This document shows, piece after piece, positions 1-7,089 of a stretch of DNA of 10,179 nt. The notes below the pieces were generated by a model. It ran no database searches and was not told the origin of the DNA. It saw nothing but the letters and a program-made list of their open reading frames with translations. The translations under genes and the position numbers were made by a program. The stretch's first letter is position 1. Each line of letters starts with the position of its first letter. The stretch comes from Candidatus Goldiibacteriota bacterium (GTDB lineage: Bacteria; Oederibacteriota; PGYV01; DSYL01). The stretch lies in the NCBI GenBank assembly GCA_026418955.1, contig JAOAAI010000150.1, positions 1-10,179 of the forward strand, in the 5' to 3' direction.

Positions 1-181
1 ACATAGCCATATACAGCCTCAATCTGGTGGGGTAGGGGGTCAATCTTGGTGATATTGACAGCAAGTAAGGGGTCATACAGGGAGGCATATTGTAGTTTCC
101 CTTTTGCTCAAAGAGGCCAACATTTACTGGTTCAGGCCAAAGAGATGCGGTAATGATGGTGCCTGGTTTGATACTATCCAT
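1..181 (-). pseudogene. 5' remnant of a SNF2/DEAD-type helicase gene with internal deletion and frameshift, cut by the window edge
   Basis: Read on the minus strand from an ATG at 181-179, the first frame gives MDSIKPGTIITASLWPEPV and continues to about position 98. The IKPGTII...WPEPV block is the typical N-terminus of large SNF2-like helicases often found beside DNA methyltransferases in defence regions. From about position 95 the homology continues in a different frame with LYDPLLAVNITKIDPLPHQ followed by IEAVYGYV, running off the window. That is the segment just before the Walker A motif in the same family. From memory of the family, roughly 50 residues normally lie between these two blocks. 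The gene therefore looks as if it has lost an internal piece, leaving an out-of-frame junction near 95-105. An AAGGA precedes the ATG by only one base, which is a poor spacing. The family assignment is by recognition of motifs; whether the rest of the gene exists beyond the edge cannot be seen. Confidence 0.68.
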
Positions 182-568
182 GTCCTTAAAAGGTTAAAAT
201 TAAATGCCTTTTTGTCGTTATTAACAAAAAACTTTAAAATTTAGCCAAGTGAATTTTTATATATTTGAATTTCACTAATATTATAATCTTTGGTGTCTAT
301 TGGCAATAAAATTTGCAAGAACCATCAACAATCAATAAAATATTTGTATACTATCAATAAGATTGATAAATTATTTATATTTATCTTTTTTTAACTGGTA
401 AGAGACGCAAGACAAGAAACCCAAAATTAAAATCTTTTTTTAATCGAACATGAAATTTTAAGTTATAAAGAGAACCCGGGTATTAAATTTTATTTTCGAA
501 ATTTAGGTGATTAAATAAATGAGAATTTTGGATAATTTAAAAAAAGTATTTATAGATTTTACCTTTTA
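182..568. other. AT-rich intergenic region without a recognisable gene
   Basis: No open reading frame with family resemblance or a ribosome binding site is visible on either strand. It separates the 3' end of the CoA-transferase gene from the helicase remnant, both transcribed leftwards. Small dyads are present: TATCAAT-aag-ATTGATA at 352-368, and AGTGAA/TTCACT arms at 248-253 and 271-276. Neither has a GC-rich stem followed by a T-run, so I do not call a terminator for the CoA-transferase operon here. Confidence 0.6.
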
Positions 569-1855
569 TTAAATTTTTATATTGTAAATATCATAAGCCT
601 GTTTTGTGAGTTCCTCTCTGAATTGTGGGGCAGCTATTTGAATTAATGCTTTCATACGCTCTTTAACAGTTTTACCTTTAAGTGAAGCAATGCCAAAATC
701 TGTAACGACATAATCAACATCGTTTCTTGAAGTAGTTACTGCTGCCCCAGTTTTCAATGTAGGAACAATTCTGGAGACACCACCTTTTGCAGTAGCTGGA
801 AGGGCAATTATAGCCTTACCTCCTTTAGACATTCGAGCCCCTCTAACAAAATCAACCTGACCACCAACACCGCTAAACTGCATCGGACCTAATGTATCTG
901 CACAAACTTGACCTAATAGGTCAACTTCGAGGGCGGAATTTATAGCAACCATTTTATTATTTTGTGCAATCACATAAGGATTGTTTGTATAATCAACCGT
1001 TCTCATTTCTATCATCGGATTATCATCTACCCAATCATAAAAATCACGTGAACCCATTAGAAAGTTCACAACAATCTTCCCTTTGTGAAGTGTTTTTTTA
1101 CTTCCTGTTATAACCCCTTTTTCAACTAAGTGTTTTACACCATCAGAGATCATCTCTGAATGAATACCTAAATCTTTAAAATTAGTTAAATTTTTAAGTA
1201 CAGCGTCAGGAATTCCACCGATTCCAAGCTGAAGTGTACAACCATCTTCAATTAGTTCTGCAACATATCTACCGATATTTTCTTCAACTTCTGTAAGTTC
1301 AGAACTTTTTAATTCATGTATTGGACGATTTACCTCAACTAAAAAATCAATTTGTGAAATATGAACAAATGAATCTCCGTGAGTCCTTGGCATTGTGGGA
1401 TTTAGTTCAGCAATTACTATTTTAGCACATTCTACTGCCTTTTTTGTATAATCTACAGAGACTCCTAGACTACAAAACCCTTTTTTATCAGGTGGTGAAA
1501 CTGTGACCATAGCAACGTCAACTGGGAGCAACGTCTCAAATAGATAAGGAACTTCGCTAAAAAAATATGGGATGTAATCAGCCCTATTTTCCCAAATAGC
1601 TTTTCTTGTCGCTGCACCAGCAAAAAGTGCAATATGTCGGAAACTGTTTGAATATTCAGGTTTACAATATAAAGATTCACCCATAGGAACCATATGCACA
1701 ATTTCCACATTTTTTAATTTATGGGATCTTTCCATTAATGCTTCTGGAAGAACAAGGGGCTCACCTGCTGCATGCGAAAAAACAATTCTGTTACCTGATT
1801 TTACTACTTTCACAGCATCTTCAGCAGAACATACCTTTTTATCATAAGCTTTCAT
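569..1855 (-). CDS. abfT: 4-hydroxybutyrate CoA-transferase (acetyl-CoA hydrolase/transferase family)
   Basis: This 428-residue cytoplasmic protein belongs to the class I acetyl-CoA hydrolase/CoA-transferase family. It is close in length to the about 438-residue 4-hydroxybutyrate CoA-transferase of Clostridium aminobutyricum. The likely reaction moves CoA from acetyl-CoA (or another acyl-CoA) to 4-hydroxybutyrate. Glu234 in the segment LGIHSEMISDG matches the catalytic glutamate (Glu238 in the clostridial enzyme) that forms the glutamyl-CoA thioester. SGVGGQVDFVRGA (328-340) is the conserved glycine-rich motif near the CoA site. The ATG at 1855 is well supported: AAAGGAGGA lies a few bases upstream, inside the end of the preceding small gene, which it overlaps by 14 bases. 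It is the last gene of the dehydratase operon. The 4-hydroxybutyrate specificity rests mainly on the neighbouring dehydratase; acetate, butyrate or another hydroxyacid remain possible substrates. Confidence 0.87.
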   Translation of the reverse strand: MKAYDKKVCSAEDAVKVVKSGNRIVFSHAAGEPLVLPEALMERSHKLKNVEIVHMVPMGESLYCKPEYSNSFRHIALFAGAATRKAIWENRADYIPYFFSEVPYLFETLLPVDVAMVTVSPPDKKGFCSLGVSVDYTKKAVECAKIVIAELNPTMPRTHGDSFVHISQIDFLVEVNRPIHELKSSELTEVEENIGRYVAELIEDGCTLQLGIGGIPDAVLKNLTNFKDLGIHSEMISDGVKHLVEKGVITGSKKTLHKGKIVVNFLMGSRDFYDWVDDNPMIEMRTVDYTNNPYVIAQNNKMVAINSALEVDLLGQVCADTLGPMQFSGVGGQVDFVRGARMSKGGKAIIALPATAKGGVSRIVPTLKTGAAVTTSRNDVDYVVTDFGIASLKGKTVKERMKALIQIAAPQFREELTKQAYDIYNIKI

Positions 1856-2087
1856 TAATCTCCTCCTTTACAGCTTCTATTTTCATTATTTCTTTTGAAA
1901 ACATATGAATTACTTTTTTTATGTGATCAGGTTTTATTTTTTTTGCTAAACACATTCTTGAGCATCCATTTACACATATAAGTAGATTTTCATCTTTATC
2001 AAAAGTTATTTTTTGTAGTATTTTTTTTATTCTTTTTGGGTCTACTTCAGGGTTACAATTACCGCAATATTTTATCTGTGCTACCAC
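1842..2087 (-). CDS. small cysteine-rich protein of unknown function, 81 aa
   Basis: I do not recognise a named function. Two cysteine clusters are visible: C8-G-N-C11 followed by NPEVDP near the N-terminus, and C38-VNG-C42-SRM-C46 in the middle. A lysine-rich helix-like stretch and an acidic C-terminus (EEINESL) follow. Five cysteines in CxxC and CxxxCxxxC spacing suggest a metal or iron-sulfur site, or a redox-active thioredoxin-like small domain; that is inference. The start is a GTG at 2087-2085, because an in-frame TAA lies three codons upstream. No Shine-Dalgarno is visible, so translation may depend on ribosomes ending at the dehydratase stop 14 bases upstream. The gene overlaps the CoA-transferase start by 14 bases and carries its ribosome binding site. 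Its place between two enzymes of one pathway suggests a job tied to them, such as cluster delivery or sensing. Confidence 0.72.
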   Translation of the reverse strand: MVAQIKYCGNCNPEVDPKRIKKILQKITFDKDENLLICVNGCSRMCLAKKIKPDHIKKVIHMFSKEIMKIEAVKEEINESL

Positions 2088-2101
2088 ATTTGTTTAAATA
2101 A

Positions 2102-3556
2102 TTAAATACGTTTTATTCCTGCAAGCTCTTCAGCAAGTTCAGCTTTTCTTTCAAAATTAGCCAGTCTCCCAATCATAATCTTCTGGGCTTGTGGTGAACC
2201 GGCACCATGTAAAGATTCGGTAAGATATCCCACAGCACCCATGCCTAATGTTAAGTTTTCTATTAATCTCTGTATTCTACATCTATCTTCAGTACTATAT
2301 ATATTTACACTTTTGAAATATTTCTCAAGATATTTTCCAACTTCAGGATTCTTAAAATCTTGCTCGCTTGGTAGTGTAACTACAAGGCCACCTGCTATAT
2401 CTTGAGCAAGTCTTGCTATAAGATAAGGAAGTTGAGTTACATGAAGTTTACATACATTTGCCAGCATTAAATCTATAAGATACGTCCCTGAGTCCGTTGG
2501 TCTTCCTTCTGCAGAACAGGCAATTCCACATGCATAAATTGTTTCATTCATATGAGTCATCTCAATGAGTTTATCTTTAACATGCGATGCTTTTTCTATC
2601 CCTTGAATTTTTGCTATTGCCTGAGCTGCACCTATTAAAACATCACCCACGCCACTTTTACAGCCGCCATAACTCTGTCTGTGATATCCTGCAAATCTTT
2701 CTACCAAGGCGCCTGAGTATTGATATTCTCCGCACATAAATACCCTTTCCCAGGGGACGAAAACATCATTAAATACAATTAGTGCTTCCTGACCTCCATA
2801 CATAGCATTTCCGACATCTATATCACCTTCTTCAAATCTTCTCGTATCGCATGATTGTCTGCCGTAAATATAAATTATACCATCAGCATCAGCTGGAATT
2901 GCAAAAGATACTGCATAATCTTTATCTGCCTCTCGCATAGTTTGTGTTGGCATCACTAAAATTTCATGAGAATTTATTGCACCAGTTTGATGTGCCTTTG
3001 CCCCTCTGACCACTATACCGTCTTGCTTTTTTTCAACAATATGAACGAACTGGTCAGGGTCTTTTTGCTCTGATGGAGCAAGTTTGCGGTCACCTTTTGT
3101 ATCAGTCATAGCACCATCAACCACCAAGTCATTTTCTTGCACATATTTAAGGTAGTTACGAAAACGTTTATTGTACTCAGTTCCTAAATCTCTGTCCATT
3201 TCAAAAGTGACTGAATCAACAGCATTAAAACCATCGAACCCTACACACCTTTGAAAACAACATCCTGTCTTCTGTCCTAAAAGTCTCTGCATTTTTACTT
3301 TTTTAATCAGATCATCAGTGCTTTGATGAAGGTGAGTAAAACGGTTTATTTTTTCCCCGGTTAGATTAGACACAGCAGTTAAAAGTTCCTCATACTCTGG
3401 TTGTAAAGCAAGTTCATAGGTCATTGCACAAGCGTTTATTGAAGGTCTTATAATTGGATGGTCAACATAATTTTCTATTTCTTTTCCAAATAAATATACT
3501 TTTTTCTTTAGTCGTCTAAGGCTCTCTATGTATTCTTCTTTTGTTTTAAGAGGCAT
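2102..3556 (-). CDS. abfD: 4-hydroxybutyryl-CoA dehydratase / vinylacetyl-CoA delta-isomerase
   Basis: This 484-residue protein matches the FAD- and [4Fe-4S]-dependent dehydratase that converts 4-hydroxybutyryl-CoA to crotonyl-CoA, with vinylacetyl-CoA isomerase activity. It is a distant relative of the HpaB flavin monooxygenases, but the cluster ligands set it apart. The sequence holds C100-FQR-C104, then HRQSYGGCK with His292, Tyr296, Cys299 and Lys300. These last four fall at exactly the numbers of the active-site residues in the Clostridium aminobutyricum enzyme, whose cluster ligands are Cys99, Cys103, His292 and Cys299. Glu257 (GGQEAL) is also in place. The family length is about 490, so the gene is intact. 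The ATG at 3556 has AAGGAGG seven bases upstream. It is the first gene of a three-gene operon behind a sigma-54 promoter at 3595-3610. The enzyme is oxygen-sensitive in known cases, which points to an anaerobic or microaerobic host. Confidence 0.95.
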   Translation of the reverse strand: MPLKTKEEYIESLRRLKKKVYLFGKEIENYVDHPIIRPSINACAMTYELALQPEYEELLTAVSNLTGEKINRFTHLHQSTDDLIKKVKMQRLLGQKTGCCFQRCVGFDGFNAVDSVTFEMDRDLGTEYNKRFRNYLKYVQENDLVVDGAMTDTKGDRKLAPSEQKDPDQFVHIVEKKQDGIVVRGAKAHQTGAINSHEILVMPTQTMREADKDYAVSFAIPADADGIIYIYGRQSCDTRRFEEGDIDVGNAMYGGQEALIVFNDVFVPWERVFMCGEYQYSGALVERFAGYHRQSYGGCKSGVGDVLIGAAQAIAKIQGIEKASHVKDKLIEMTHMNETIYACGIACSAEGRPTDSGTYLIDLMLANVCKLHVTQLPYLIARLAQDIAGGLVVTLPSEQDFKNPEVGKYLEKYFKSVNIYSTEDRCRIQRLIENLTLGMGAVGYLTESLHGAGSPQAQKIMIGRLANFERKAELAEELAGIKRI

Positions 3557-3563
3557 ATTTTTT

Positions 3564-3570
3564 CCTCCTT
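3564..3570 (-). promoter_or_regulatory. strong ribosome binding site of abfD
   Basis: AAGGAGG on the minus strand, seven bases before the abfD ATG. It fixes the start and predicts high expression. The substrate-binding protein gene and the CoA-transferase gene have similarly strong sites. Confidence 0.8.
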
Positions 3571-3594
3571 TTTATTAAATTCTAATTTTTGTTT

Positions 3595-3610
3595 AGCAAT
3601 TTATATGCCA
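3595..3610 (-). promoter_or_regulatory. sigma-54 (-24/-12) promoter of the abfD operon
   Basis: The minus strand reads TGGCATATAAATTGCT, which fits the sigma-54 consensus TGGCAY-N5-TTGCW with the required ten bases between GG and GC. The same 18 bases (forward TTAGCAATTTATATGCCA) occur in front of the transporter operon at 8373-8390 and nowhere else that I noticed. Transcription would start about 12 bases downstream, near 3584, leaving a short leader of roughly 28 bases with the AAGGAGG site. Activation would need an AAA+ activator such as the one encoded at 9913-8504. Confidence 0.85.
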
Positions 3611-3629
3611 TGAATTTTAATTATTAAAT

Positions 3630-3653
3630 AAAAAAATGGATTATCTAATAATC
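3630..3653 (-). terminator. possible weak intrinsic terminator after livF
   Basis: On the minus strand GATTAT-TAG-ATAATC forms a perfect six-base-pair stem with a three-base loop. It is followed after two bases by seven T. It lies downstream of livF and just upstream of the abfD sigma-54 promoter, where a terminator would insulate the two operons. The stem is AT-rich and therefore weak; some read-through is likely. Confidence 0.4.
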
Positions 3654-3722
3654 ACAATATATTATAAAACAGTTTGGATAAGTTAATTAATAAAAAATCT
3701 TTCTTTTTTTCTTTTTTCTATA

Positions 3723-3742
3723 TTGATGCAAAATCGAATCAT
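3723..3742. promoter_or_regulatory. putative activator-binding site (UAS) upstream of abfD
   Basis: The forward strand reads TTGATGCAAAATCGAATCAT, an imperfect dyad with outer arms TTGAT and ATCA(t). It is identical at 16 of 20 positions to the near-perfect palindrome at 8484-8503. It lies about 115-130 bp upstream of the abfD -24 element, the usual distance for an enhancer bound by a sigma-54 activator, and just after the livF stop codon. The conservation between two otherwise unrelated AT-rich intergenic regions is the main evidence. Confidence 0.7.
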
Positions 3743-3748
3743 GTAGTA

Positions 3749-4453
3749 TCAGACAGCGAGGTATTGTTTTTTTATTTCGTCATTCATTTTAAAAGTTTCA
3801 ATATCAGACTCATATCTGATATGTCCTTTATCAATTATAGCAACATAATCAGATACAGCCATTGCAAATTTTATATTCTGTTCTGAAAGAAGTATCGTTG
3901 TACCAACATCTTTTAGCTTTAATACAAGGTCTTTTAAGGTCTTAACCATAACAGGACTTAAACCTTCTGTTGGCTCATCAAGAAGTAACACTGCTGGATT
4001 ACCCATAAGAGTTCTTGCAATTGTTAGCATCTGTTGCTCTCCACCTGATAAAGTCCCTCCCGGCCTTGACTCAAACTCTTTTAATACAGGAAAAAATTCA
4101 TAAATCATATTAATGTTCCAAATACCTTTTCTTCCTGTTGACATACCAATAATTAAATTTTCTTTAACTGTAAGAGGGCTAAAAATCCTTCTATCTTCAG
4201 GTACAAGACCAAGACCCATACGGGCAAGCTGATAAGTTTTGTATCCTGTGATATCTTTTCCTTGAAAATATACTTTTCCTGTTTTTGGTGGAACTACCAT
4301 CATAATACTTTTAAAAGTTGTTGTTTTGCCTGCACCATTTCTCCCCATAAGACATAATGTTTTTCCCTCTTGAACGACCAAATTAACATCAAAGAGTATA
4401 TGACTTTTTCCATAATAAGAATTAATTTTTTCAACCTGTAATATTTCTGACAT
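3749..4453 (-). CDS. livF: branched-chain amino acid-type ABC transporter ATP-binding protein LivF
   Basis: This is one of the two ATPases of a HAAT-family ABC importer, acting at the inner face of the membrane. Taking the ATG at 4453 gives 234 residues beginning MSEILQVEKINSYYGKSH, a normal LivF N-terminus. In that numbering Walker A GRNGAGKTT is at 37-45, the signature LSGGEQQ at 135-141 and Walker B LLLDEPTEG at 156-164. The usual H-loop histidine is replaced by glutamine in LSEQN, as is common in LivF. A longer reading from a TTG at 4474 is possible, but AAGAGG about nine bases before the ATG and the family alignment favour the ATG. The livG stop and this ATG are one base apart, indicating translational coupling. 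It is the last gene of the transporter operon; the substrate is not shown by this subunit. Confidence 0.92.
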   Translation of the reverse strand: MSEILQVEKINSYYGKSHILFDVNLVVQEGKTLCLMGRNGAGKTTTFKSIMMVVPPKTGKVYFQGKDITGYKTYQLARMGLGLVPEDRRIFSPLTVKENLIIGMSTGRKGIWNINMIYEFFPVLKEFESRPGGTLSGGEQQMLTIARTLMGNPAVLLLDEPTEGLSPVMVKTLKDLVLKLKDVGTTILLSEQNIKFAMAVSDYVAIIDKGHIRYESDIETFKMNDEIKKQYLAV

Positions 4454-4454
4454 T

Positions 4455-5210
4455 TTAAAAGACCTCTTTACCAAGATATGCCTCTATTACACCTTCATGC
4501 TGCCTTATATAATCAGGATTACCCTCTGCGATTAGTTGTCCTTGAACAAGAACTCTTATAGTTTGTGCTATACTGAATACAATGTCCATATCATGCTCAA
4601 TAAAAACTAAAGTAAGCTTGAAATAATCATGTAGCTCTTTAATGAGATGCATCATCTTAAATCTTTCTTCAGGCGCCATACCGGCAGTGGGTTCATCAAG
4701 TAAAAGTATTTTGGGTTGTAATGTTAACGCTATTGCTATATCAAGTGCCTTCATATCACCATGAGATAACTCTGAAGCCTTCAAATCTTTACAGTCAAAA
4801 AGGCCTAATTTTTTAAGTATAAATTCTGTATGTTCATGGACGTCTTTAAAAATCATTCGATCTGCAAAAATTTTTGCACTTTTATTAAAATGAGCAAGTG
4901 AAGCCAAATATATGTTATCATAAACTGTTTCTTCCAAAAACACACTCGCAACTTGGAAAGCCCTTATAATTCCAAGTTTAACAATAGTTTCTGGTCTTGT
5001 ATTTGTGATGTCTTGTCCTTCAAAAAATACTTTCCCGTCATCTGATGGAATAAAACCGGTAATTAAATTAAAAAGGGTTGTCTTGCCTGCTCCATTAGGT
5101 CCTATGATCGCAGACATTTCACCTTTTTTGATACTCATGTTAATATTATTGGCCACATGAATACCACCAAAATGCTTGTTTAGATTTTTAATTTCCAGTA
5201 TTGCAGACAA
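4455..5210 (-). CDS. livG: branched-chain amino acid-type ABC transporter ATP-binding protein LivG
   Basis: This is the second ATPase of the importer, pairing with LivF under the LivH/LivM permease. I take the TTG at 5210 as start, giving 251 residues beginning (M)SAILEIKNLNKHFGG. AAGGAG lies seven bases before it and LivG proteins usually begin this way. A TTG at 5231 would add seven mostly basic residues (RKRRKR) encoded by the ribosome binding site itself, which is unlikely to be real. With the shorter start, Walker A GPNGAGKTT is at 37-45, the Q-loop glutamine is near 86, the signature LSHGD at 148-152, Walker B LLLDEPTAG at 169-177, and the H-loop His is at about 206 in IEHDM. The signature has H instead of the second G, a variant common in LivG. 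It overlaps the end of livM by 23 bases. Confidence 0.92.
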   Translation of the reverse strand: MSAILEIKNLNKHFGGIHVANNINMSIKKGEMSAIIGPNGAGKTTLFNLITGFIPSDDGKVFFEGQDITNTRPETIVKLGIIRAFQVASVFLEETVYDNIYLASLAHFNKSAKIFADRMIFKDVHEHTEFILKKLGLFDCKDLKASELSHGDMKALDIAIALTLQPKILLLDEPTAGMAPEERFKMMHLIKELHDYFKLTLVFIEHDMDIVFSIAQTIRVLVQGQLIAEGNPDYIRQHEGVIEAYLGKEVF

Positions 5211-6159
5211 CCTCTTTCTCCTTTTCCTCAATGTTTTTTGATCCGGTGAACTTTTTAATTCCTAAAACCCCATTAGGAAATAAAAGAACAACAATTAACA
5301 CTACAATACCAATATAAAAAGACCAGTATTCAGTATACTTACCAACTATTTCTTCAAGTCCTGTTAGTATTCCAGCCCCCACTACAGGACCAAAAAATGT
5401 GCTCATACCGCCTATTGTAGCCATTAAAATTGCGTTTCCCGATGTTGGCCAGTGCAACATATCTGGATGGATGCTTCCATCCAACCCCGCATAAAGTCCA
5501 CCGGCAATCCCTGCAAAAAAAGCTGATATAATAAAAGCCTTTAATTGATTTTTATATACATTTAATCCAAGAAAAGTTATTCTTTGAGGATTCTGTCTGA
5601 TACCGCTGAGAACAGAACCAAAAGGAGATCTCTTTATTCTCCACAATATATAAATTGAGATAGTTACCACAACAAAGCTAAATAAATAATATTTGGTTAC
5701 TCCACCAGCCAATAATGTTGGTTTTGCAATCGCCTGTATCCCATCGTCACCGCCTGTGAAATGATAGAGTTTGAAAGTTAGCCCCCATACCAATTGTGCG
5801 AACGCAAGAGTTAACATAGTAAAATATATTCCTGTCAACCTGAGAGTTAGAAGACCAATAAAAAAAGATATAAATGCTGCTCCAAAAGCGCCAATAAGTA
5901 TATAAAGATAAAACAGCTCAGGTGTTGATGCTTTAACGAGCATACCCGTAACATAGGCGCCTATTCCATAAAAGAGTGCATGACCGAAAGATACAAGCCC
6001 TGTTGTTCCATATATAAGATTGAATGCTACGGCATAAAGACCATAGATAATTATTCTTGCTGCAAGATGAATATAATGGGGTCCTGGATTAATGATAAGT
6101 AACCCGATAAAGAATATAAAATAGATAATCCATGGAAGGTAGTCTTTTATCTTTCTCAA
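5188..6159 (-). CDS. livM: branched-chain amino acid-type ABC transporter permease LivM
   Basis: This 323-residue polytopic inner-membrane protein has long hydrophobic segments throughout and a short charged C-terminal tail (EEKEKEVV). Family landmarks are GLVSFGHALFYGIGAY at 54-69, the cytoplasmic coupling region around FGSVLSGIRQNPQR (180-193) and TIGGMSTFFGPVVGAG at 249-264. It forms the translocation pore together with LivH. The start is a TTG at 6159-6157, four bases after the livH stop, with GAGGA about nine bases upstream. No in-frame ATG occurs before Met73, which lies inside the conserved core, so TTG is almost certainly the real start. Start-codon choice here and in livG may lower expression relative to the binding protein. 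Confidence 0.93.
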   Translation of the reverse strand: MRKIKDYLPWIIYFIFFIGLLIINPGPHYIHLAARIIIYGLYAVAFNLIYGTTGLVSFGHALFYGIGAYVTGMLVKASTPELFYLYILIGAFGAAFISFFIGLLTLRLTGIYFTMLTLAFAQLVWGLTFKLYHFTGGDDGIQAIAKPTLLAGGVTKYYLFSFVVVTISIYILWRIKRSPFGSVLSGIRQNPQRITFLGLNVYKNQLKAFIISAFFAGIAGGLYAGLDGSIHPDMLHWPTSGNAILMATIGGMSTFFGPVVGAGILTGLEEIVGKYTEYWSFYIGIVVLIVVLLFPNGVLGIKKFTGSKNIEEKEKEVVCNTGN

Positions 6160-6163
6160 TTTT

Positions 6164-7048
6164 TTATTTCCTCACTATCGCTTTTTTTGAAAGAAGTCCT
6201 TCTGGTTTGAGAATCAAAACAATTATCATCACAATAAATGTAAGAACTGTAGCAAGCTCTGGCATCCACAAGATACCGAAAGAGAGCACCTCTCCAATTA
6301 TAAGCGCACCGAGTAAAGCACCCCAGAAGTTCCCAAATCCACCTATTACTACAACAATCATAGAATCGATTATAATTTCTATACCTGCACCAGGGGTTAC
6401 TGTTCTCAATGGAGCGGCAAGAACCCCTGCGAGTCCACCCATAGCAGTTGCCACTCCAAAAACAAGTGTCATAATTAAAGGGACATTTGTTCCAAGAAGG
6501 CTGAGCATGATTCTATCGAGAGATGATGCCCTTACTTGTTTACCTCTATCAGTTCTCATAAGAAAATACCAGGCGAATATTACGATTAAAAAACCGATTA
6601 TTATAATGAAAACATTATAACTTGGGACCATTATTGATCCAATGCTTAAAGAACCTGAAAGAAAGGCTGGCTTTGGTATGGTTTTATATTCTGTGCCCCA
6701 AATGTATTTAACCATATCATCGATTATTAATATAAAAGCATAAGTCATCAATAGTTGAAAAGCTCCTTCGTTAGCCCTACCATAAATGCGTTTAAGAAAA
6801 AAATATTCAATAATCATTCCAACAATTCCTGCACCTACTGTACCAGCAAGAAGACCAGCCCAATAATTATTGAATAATTTCATTATTTGAAAGGCGAAAT
6901 ATGTACCTAAAAGGTAAAAGGACCCATGTGCAAAATTCAGGACATTTACAACACCAAAAATCAATGTTAGACCGCTTGATACGAGAAATAGAAGCATCGC
7001 AGTAGAAAGTCCACTTATAAATTGCGCAATGAAAGTATTAAAATCCAT
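6164..7048 (-). CDS. livH: branched-chain amino acid-type ABC transporter permease LivH
   Basis: This 294-residue inner-membrane permease has about eight hydrophobic segments and is of normal family length. GLTLIFGVVNVLNFAHGSFY (26-45) is the characteristic N-terminal motif of LivH. TDRGKQVRASSLDR (166-179) is the cytoplasmic loop that contacts the ATPases. VVVIGGFGNFWGALLGA (232-248) is the second conserved motif. The ATG at 7048 is preceded by GAGG with seven bases spacing. It follows the binding-protein gene by 41 bases and is four bases from livM, so it belongs to the same transcript. The pair LivH/LivM defines the HAAT (hydrophobic amino acid transporter) class; several members carry substrates other than amino acids. 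Confidence 0.94.
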   Translation of the reverse strand: MDFNTFIAQFISGLSTAMLLFLVSSGLTLIFGVVNVLNFAHGSFYLLGTYFAFQIMKLFNNYWAGLLAGTVGAGIVGMIIEYFFLKRIYGRANEGAFQLLMTYAFILIIDDMVKYIWGTEYKTIPKPAFLSGSLSIGSIMVPSYNVFIIIIGFLIVIFAWYFLMRTDRGKQVRASSLDRIMLSLLGTNVPLIMTLVFGVATAMGGLAGVLAAPLRTVTPGAGIEIIIDSMIVVVIGGFGNFWGALLGALIIGEVLSFGILWMPELATVLTFIVMIIVLILKPEGLLSKKAIVRK

Positions 7049-7089
7049 ACCAAAGCCTCACTTATAATTTACAAAAAATAATGATGTAT

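Noticed and set aside
301..317. Plus-strand TGGCAATAAAATTTGCA resembling a sigma-54 promoter
   Set aside because: GG and GC are separated by eleven bases instead of the required ten, and no plus-strand gene follows; it points towards the end of the CoA-transferase gene.
352..368. Dyad TATCAAT-aag-ATTGATA as a terminator or a third activator site
   Set aside because: The stem has almost no G/C and the arms are in the opposite orientation and spacing to the TTGAT-N10-ATCAA element. It is 200 bases past the CoA-transferase stop with no sigma-54 promoter beside it.
475..482. ACCCGGGT palindrome
   Set aside because: An eight-base G/C palindrome in AT-rich DNA catches the eye, but there is no second copy, no flanking stem or T-run, and nothing to link it to a gene.
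1465..1710. Minus-strand reading frame of 81 codons inside the CoA-transferase gene
   Set aside because: It is an alternative frame of a well-conserved enzyme gene without its own start signals.
3674..3886. Plus-strand reading frame of 70 codons
   Set aside because: It covers the 3' end of livF on the opposite strand and AT-rich intergenic DNA, has no ribosome binding site and no family resemblance.
6132..6620. Plus-strand reading frame of 162 codons antisense to livH and livM
   Set aside because: It is a shadow of the permease genes: low-complexity Ile/Thr/Pro-rich translation, no ribosome binding site, and livH/livM motifs are clear on the other strand.
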